Source: Ichthyophonus hoferi (taxonomy: Eukaryota > Opisthokonta > Ichthyosporea > Ichthyophonida > Ichthyophonidae). From it: a stretch of 21,391 bases of DNA. Location: positions 232,753-254,143 of the forward strand of contig NAOQ01000048.1 of assembly GCA_002751075.1 (NCBI GenBank), written 5' to 3'. Position numbers and translations under genes: made by a program. The stretch's first letter is position 1, and every line of letters begins with the position of its first letter. Under the pieces are notes generated by a model that did no database searches, had not been told where the DNA came from, and worked only from the letters and a program-made list of their open reading frames with translations. Below are positions 18,209 through 21,391 of this stretch, piece by piece.

Positions 18209-20968
18209 CTATCCCTCAGCTAGCCAATTACAAAACAGAATTTGCATTTTATCTCGTGCAGTGGGAGTTCCCATATTAACGGTGGGGACAATTTTCTTTG
18301 GTCGTAATTGTTGTACCAATGCTTTGAGTTCATTAAAGCTGCTATGTTCAGAATAGGGCAGGCCTGTGATTGGAGAGTAGAGGGAGAGGGAGACCAATTA
18401 GGGTTGGTTTGTGTGAGTTGATAAATTCAAATTAACATTTTTAATTACATCTGAAAAGTATAGTAGTGAAAATAAAATTGGCAATTGTAGTTTAATTAAC
18501 TTTTAAAAACCAGTAAATTGTATTTTAAAATCACTTAACACCCAATTATATCACCATTTTACAATACATTAATCCAGCATCAATACATCCATACATACTC
18601 TCAGAAGCATATTATGTGTTGTTGAATCATGCACAATCTGTCACAATGATTCTTGATTTATTTACTATCTGCTATTAACTAAATAGTAGATATTGTCTAT
18701 AAAACCTACGCAGTAATGATTCAGATTGAGATTAATTCATGTATACCATATTGTATTAGCTATACAGATTGATCAGAATTCAGTTTCACCGTATCACGTG
18801 TTTGAAATGGCATAGATTAACCACAGTGTGGTTGAGACGGGGCTTCTAGTTTTGTTTACACTATAGTCTGCCATATCACATGCGTCATTATTGGGTCATT
18901 GTCAGGGTAACAGCTTCACATAACAACGGGATATGTTTATCTATTACCGCTTTATAATATTATAACTTACCAATAACTGACACACAGCCGGTAACTTTAG
19001 GCTTTATCTGATCCAAGGAGCCAATGACAGACTGGGTCCAACCTGTAGGTTTGATAGCCAATAGATGTGTCGTTCCGCACAATTTACCCTGATCTCTGAG
19101 ATAAGAGAATAATTTATCCTATGGAGATATAGATTATAGAGTGTAAGGTATAGGCTAAATACTACATACCGCAATATAATAATATAATAGAAAAAAATAA
19201 AATACAGTATAAGATAATATAACATAATATAATACAACACAACACAATACAATACAATACCATACAATACAACACAATATAATATAATATAATATAATAC
19301 GATGCAATGCAATAAAATACAATGCAATATACTAGAATGCAATACAATACAATACAATAACAATATACTATAATAAAATACAATATAATATAATACAGTG
19401 CAATACAATACACTACAATCCAATCCAATCCAATCCAATCCAATATAGTACAATACAATTAATACAATATAATATAATACAATATTAGATCAAAATCAAA
19501 TTTTTTTTTTCAAAAGCAGGGGGGTCTATACTCGTCTCAAATTCACCATAGGAACAACATGTAGTCTAGTACTATGTGAGGTTGTAGTTAGAATTTCATG
19601 TAAATTGGGGTCATCTATACAGGATAATACTTTGTACTTTGATTGGTCCACGTATGCTTTACATTGCATAGCTTGTGCTAGAGCTGTAATTGAAGGATTA
19701 AAATAATTAAAATTTAAAAGAGGGTAGGTAGGATAAATCATAGGATGAGAATTTCTGTGAAAGAAGACATTGTTTTTATGTATAGAGGTGTGCTTGCATA
19801 TGCAAATATATCTATATATATATACATGTGTGTGTAACAGACAGTATTACAATATTTAGCAAAGTGTGATAGTGTGTTTGATGAAGGGATTGTATAATAG
19901 TATAGTAGTATAGTAGTATAATAGTATAGTAGTATAATAGTATAGTAGTATAATAGTATTTTAGTATAGTAGTATAATGGTATAATAGTGTAGTAGTATA
20001 AGGGTATAGTAGTATAATAGTATAATGGTATAGTAGTATAAGAGTATAGTAGTAGAATAGTAGAATAGTATAATAGTATAGTAGTATAATAGTGTAATAG
20101 CGTAGTAGTATAGTAGTATAGTGGTATAATAGAATAATAGTATAGTAGTATAGTAGTATAATAGACAATTCTTATCATTTAAAATATATAACCCAATCGA
20201 CTCTCCTCCTTACCTTTAAAAACATTTTCTTTTCCTATTGTATAGGACCCCACCACCACTAACGTTTTAGGGGTTTTTACAAGTAATCTACGTACTATAT
20301 TTACACAAAATTCAATTGCTTCGTTCTGGGACGGTAATATATAATGTGGATCACTGTGAAAATTGGAAATTTAGGAGGGGTTTATAGAGAAAAATTAAAA
20401 CGTGGTTTAATATGAGTTAGTTAGTTATTAATACATGTTTTAAATTATAGTAGGTTATTTTTAAATGAGATTTTAATTTGAATAATCCAATTATTTCATT
20501 TTGTTTTATGAGCATTCAGTATAGATAAATGTGGTATTGTATTGTACTATAGGATATTATGGTGTATTATATGTTTCTAGATTATATCATATTATACTGT
20601 ATTATATTGCACTACACTCTTCTATGTTATAATATGTTTTATTGAATTGCATTAGTGTATATAGCATAGCGTTCCAGTATATTATATAAAATTTTAACAA
20701 AATAAATTTTAATATATAGATAGAGGAGAAACGGAATAAGGTACTGTATAACTATCATGAAAATATAATAGCTTATGGTAATTGGAAAGATACATATTTT
20801 AAAATTTTATAATAGGTTACTTAATGAAGGCTTAATATTATAAAATTACTAATTGTTAATTAAAAGCATGTATTACCTACCAATAGGTAGTGTCCAAATA
20901 TAGTACATTAACCAGCAATCCATCCAATAATGGATTGGATCGTAATTCTTTACTGGCCCTGAAGTCAC
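18209..20968 (-). CDS. DCLRE1A: DNA cross-link repair 1A (SNM1A) nuclease, last five exons, 5' part outside window
   Basis: Exons on the minus strand, in gene order: 20968-20881, 20353-20214, 19683-19532, 19088-18971, 18363-18209. All phases agree and give 216 residues plus one split codon. The product is the C-terminal part of a beta-CASP metallo-beta-lactamase, a 5'-to-3' exonuclease that digests past interstrand crosslinks in the nucleus. Family motifs seen are GDFR (motif 4 Asp), VLYLDTTYCDP (motif A Asp), LVVVGSYTIGKENVF, SKYKVL, KPTGWTQS, PYSEHSSFNELK (motif B His) and KKIVPTVNMG (motif C Val). It ends NWLAEG, comparable to vertebrate SNM1A ends. The HxHxDH zinc motif and N-terminal regions must lie beyond position 21391. 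The junction between the third and fourth exons listed is the least sure: the acceptor at 19089 is in phase but leaves the linker before KPTGW about eight residues shorter than I recall for human SNM1A. The open frame does not fit Artemis or Apollo as well. Confidence 0.94.
18656..18747. repeat. Diverged dispersed copy of the 92-bp repeat
   Basis: It matches the 13043-13226 tandem units in the same orientation (TTTACTAT, AAATAGTAGA, GTAATGATTCAG, TGTATACC) at similar spacing, with more changes. The CTATT/AATAG hairpin is kept. It lies in the last intron of DCLRE1A. Confidence 0.65.
19171..19488. repeat. AATAC/AATAT pentamer array in a DCLRE1A intron
   Basis: About 320 bp of AATACAATAC, AATATAATAT and CAATCCAATC units. 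On the gene's sense strand it reads as TGTAT/TATAT. Long open Tyr/Leu/Ile/Cys frames over it are artefacts. Confidence 0.85.
19893..20164. repeat. TATAGTAGTATAATAG array in a DCLRE1A intron
   Basis: About 270 bp of TAGTATAATAGTATAG units with almost no C on the plus strand. On the sense strand the tract is TACTATACTATTA and lies between the 20214-20353 and 19532-19683 exons. Confidence 0.85.
20532..20625. repeat. Degenerate TATTGTATTATA tract in a DCLRE1A intron
   Basis: Imperfect TATTGTATTG and TATATTATAC units between the 20353 and 20881 exon edges. Confidence 0.5.
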
Positions 20969-21018
20969 CTGATGATCGATAGAAATAAATAACACATTAA
21001 AACCTTATCCTACTACCT

Positions 21019-21020
<2 letters not shown>

Positions 21021-21054
<34 letters not shown>
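21021..21054. repeat. (AT)n dinucleotide microsatellite
   Basis: About 16 uninterrupted AT units. Confidence 0.95.
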
Positions 21055-21055
<1 letters not shown>

Positions 21056-21265
21056 GTATACTACTGATAGATTTACAAAATATAGCACTAGTAAATACTG
21101 TTATAATTCTTTAATAATCCACAAAATATTAAAAAATAAAACCTTTCCATAGAATAGAAAATAACAGTTACTAATTTTCAAGTAAAATTCATTCATTTAT
21201 CTTATGCAATAGGGCGTTTCAGATAGTGAGAATGTATATTTAAATAGCTATGTTGTGTATTAAAC

Positions 21266-21391
21266 TGTATTGAATTACATTGTATTGCATTGTATTGTAA
21301 TGTATTGCATTAAATTAAATTGTATTGTATTGTATTGTATTGTATTATTGTAGTGTAGTGTATTGTATTGTATTGTATTGTATTGTATTTT
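21266..21391. repeat. (TGTAT)n pentanucleotide array reaching the window edge
   Basis: TGTAT/TGCAT pentamers, degenerate at the left and pure at the right. The array probably continues past the end of the window. Confidence 0.9.

Larger units (their letters stand above)
20969..21391. other. Upstream intron sequence of DCLRE1A, no exon recognised
   Basis: On the minus strand this continues upstream from the GT-started exon at 20968. I looked for the DANHCPGA-type segment expected just before GDFR and did not find it, so that exon must be outside the window. Confidence 0.6.

Noticed and set aside
19004-19458. Cys/Tyr/Leu-rich open frames on the minus strand
   Set aside because: They read the pentamer array and run out of frame over the real SNM1A exon at 18971-19088.
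19738-20178. A 146-aa open frame of Tyr/Leu/Ile repeats on the minus strand
   Set aside because: It is a product of the TACTATA array in a DCLRE1A intron, open in more than one frame, with no domain.

Overview
This is a nuclear window from an animal, very A+T-rich by eye, with spliced genes (GT-AG introns of roughly 180-680 bp, pyrimidine-rich acceptors, TACTAAY-like branch points) and many introns filled with simple-sequence arrays. The two recognisable host genes, an AP180/CALM clathrin adaptor and a metazoan-style SNM1A nuclease, point to an invertebrate. A sponge or another early-branching animal would fit the base composition and compact introns, but the sequence does not prove this.

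Layout, left to right. (1) 1-1645: an AAT microsatellite, then A+T-rich DNA with no gene I recognise and a perfect CRE palindrome. (2) 1646-3191: a Tc1/mariner-superfamily DNA transposon with long, diverged terminal inverted repeats (about 170 bp) and a full-length 339-aa DD34E transposase on the minus strand. (3) 3192-4743: non-coding DNA with a small hairpin-forming repeat, microsatellites and the splice acceptor of the next gene. (4) 4749-11374, plus strand: a complete 11-coding-exon gene for a clathrin-assembly protein (PICALM/AP180/LAP family). I assembled it by hand; all ten introns agree in phase and the product is 635 aa. It has an N-terminal ANTH domain with an intact PIP2-binding K-K-K-H site, a clathrin box, a DLF motif and six NPF motifs. 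(5) 11375-13411: non-coding DNA with the candidate poly(A) signal of (4) and a 92-bp tandem repeat. (6) 13412-14110, minus strand: an intact 232-aa, Trp-rich open frame of unknown family. (7) 14111-18208: a long gene-poor stretch with hairpins, a possible degenerate MITE, a cluster of CRE-like sites and a 318-bp tandem duplication. (8) 18209-20968, minus strand: the last five exons of a DCLRE1A/SNM1A-type 5' exonuclease (beta-CASP metallo-beta-lactamase fold). Its earlier exons lie beyond the right edge.

The genes do not form a functional cluster: one acts in clathrin-mediated endocytosis, one in DNA interstrand-crosslink repair, one is unknown and one is a mobile element. The most interesting items are the unknown intronless gene with a symmetric hairpin just upstream of its start, a decayed duplicate of the exon 2 start inside intron 1 of the CALM gene, near-identical 3' end modules in several introns, complementary purine/pyrimidine tracts at the two ends of intron 4, and a 92-bp hairpin-bearing repeat family. 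No CRISPR array, rRNA or tRNA was seen.
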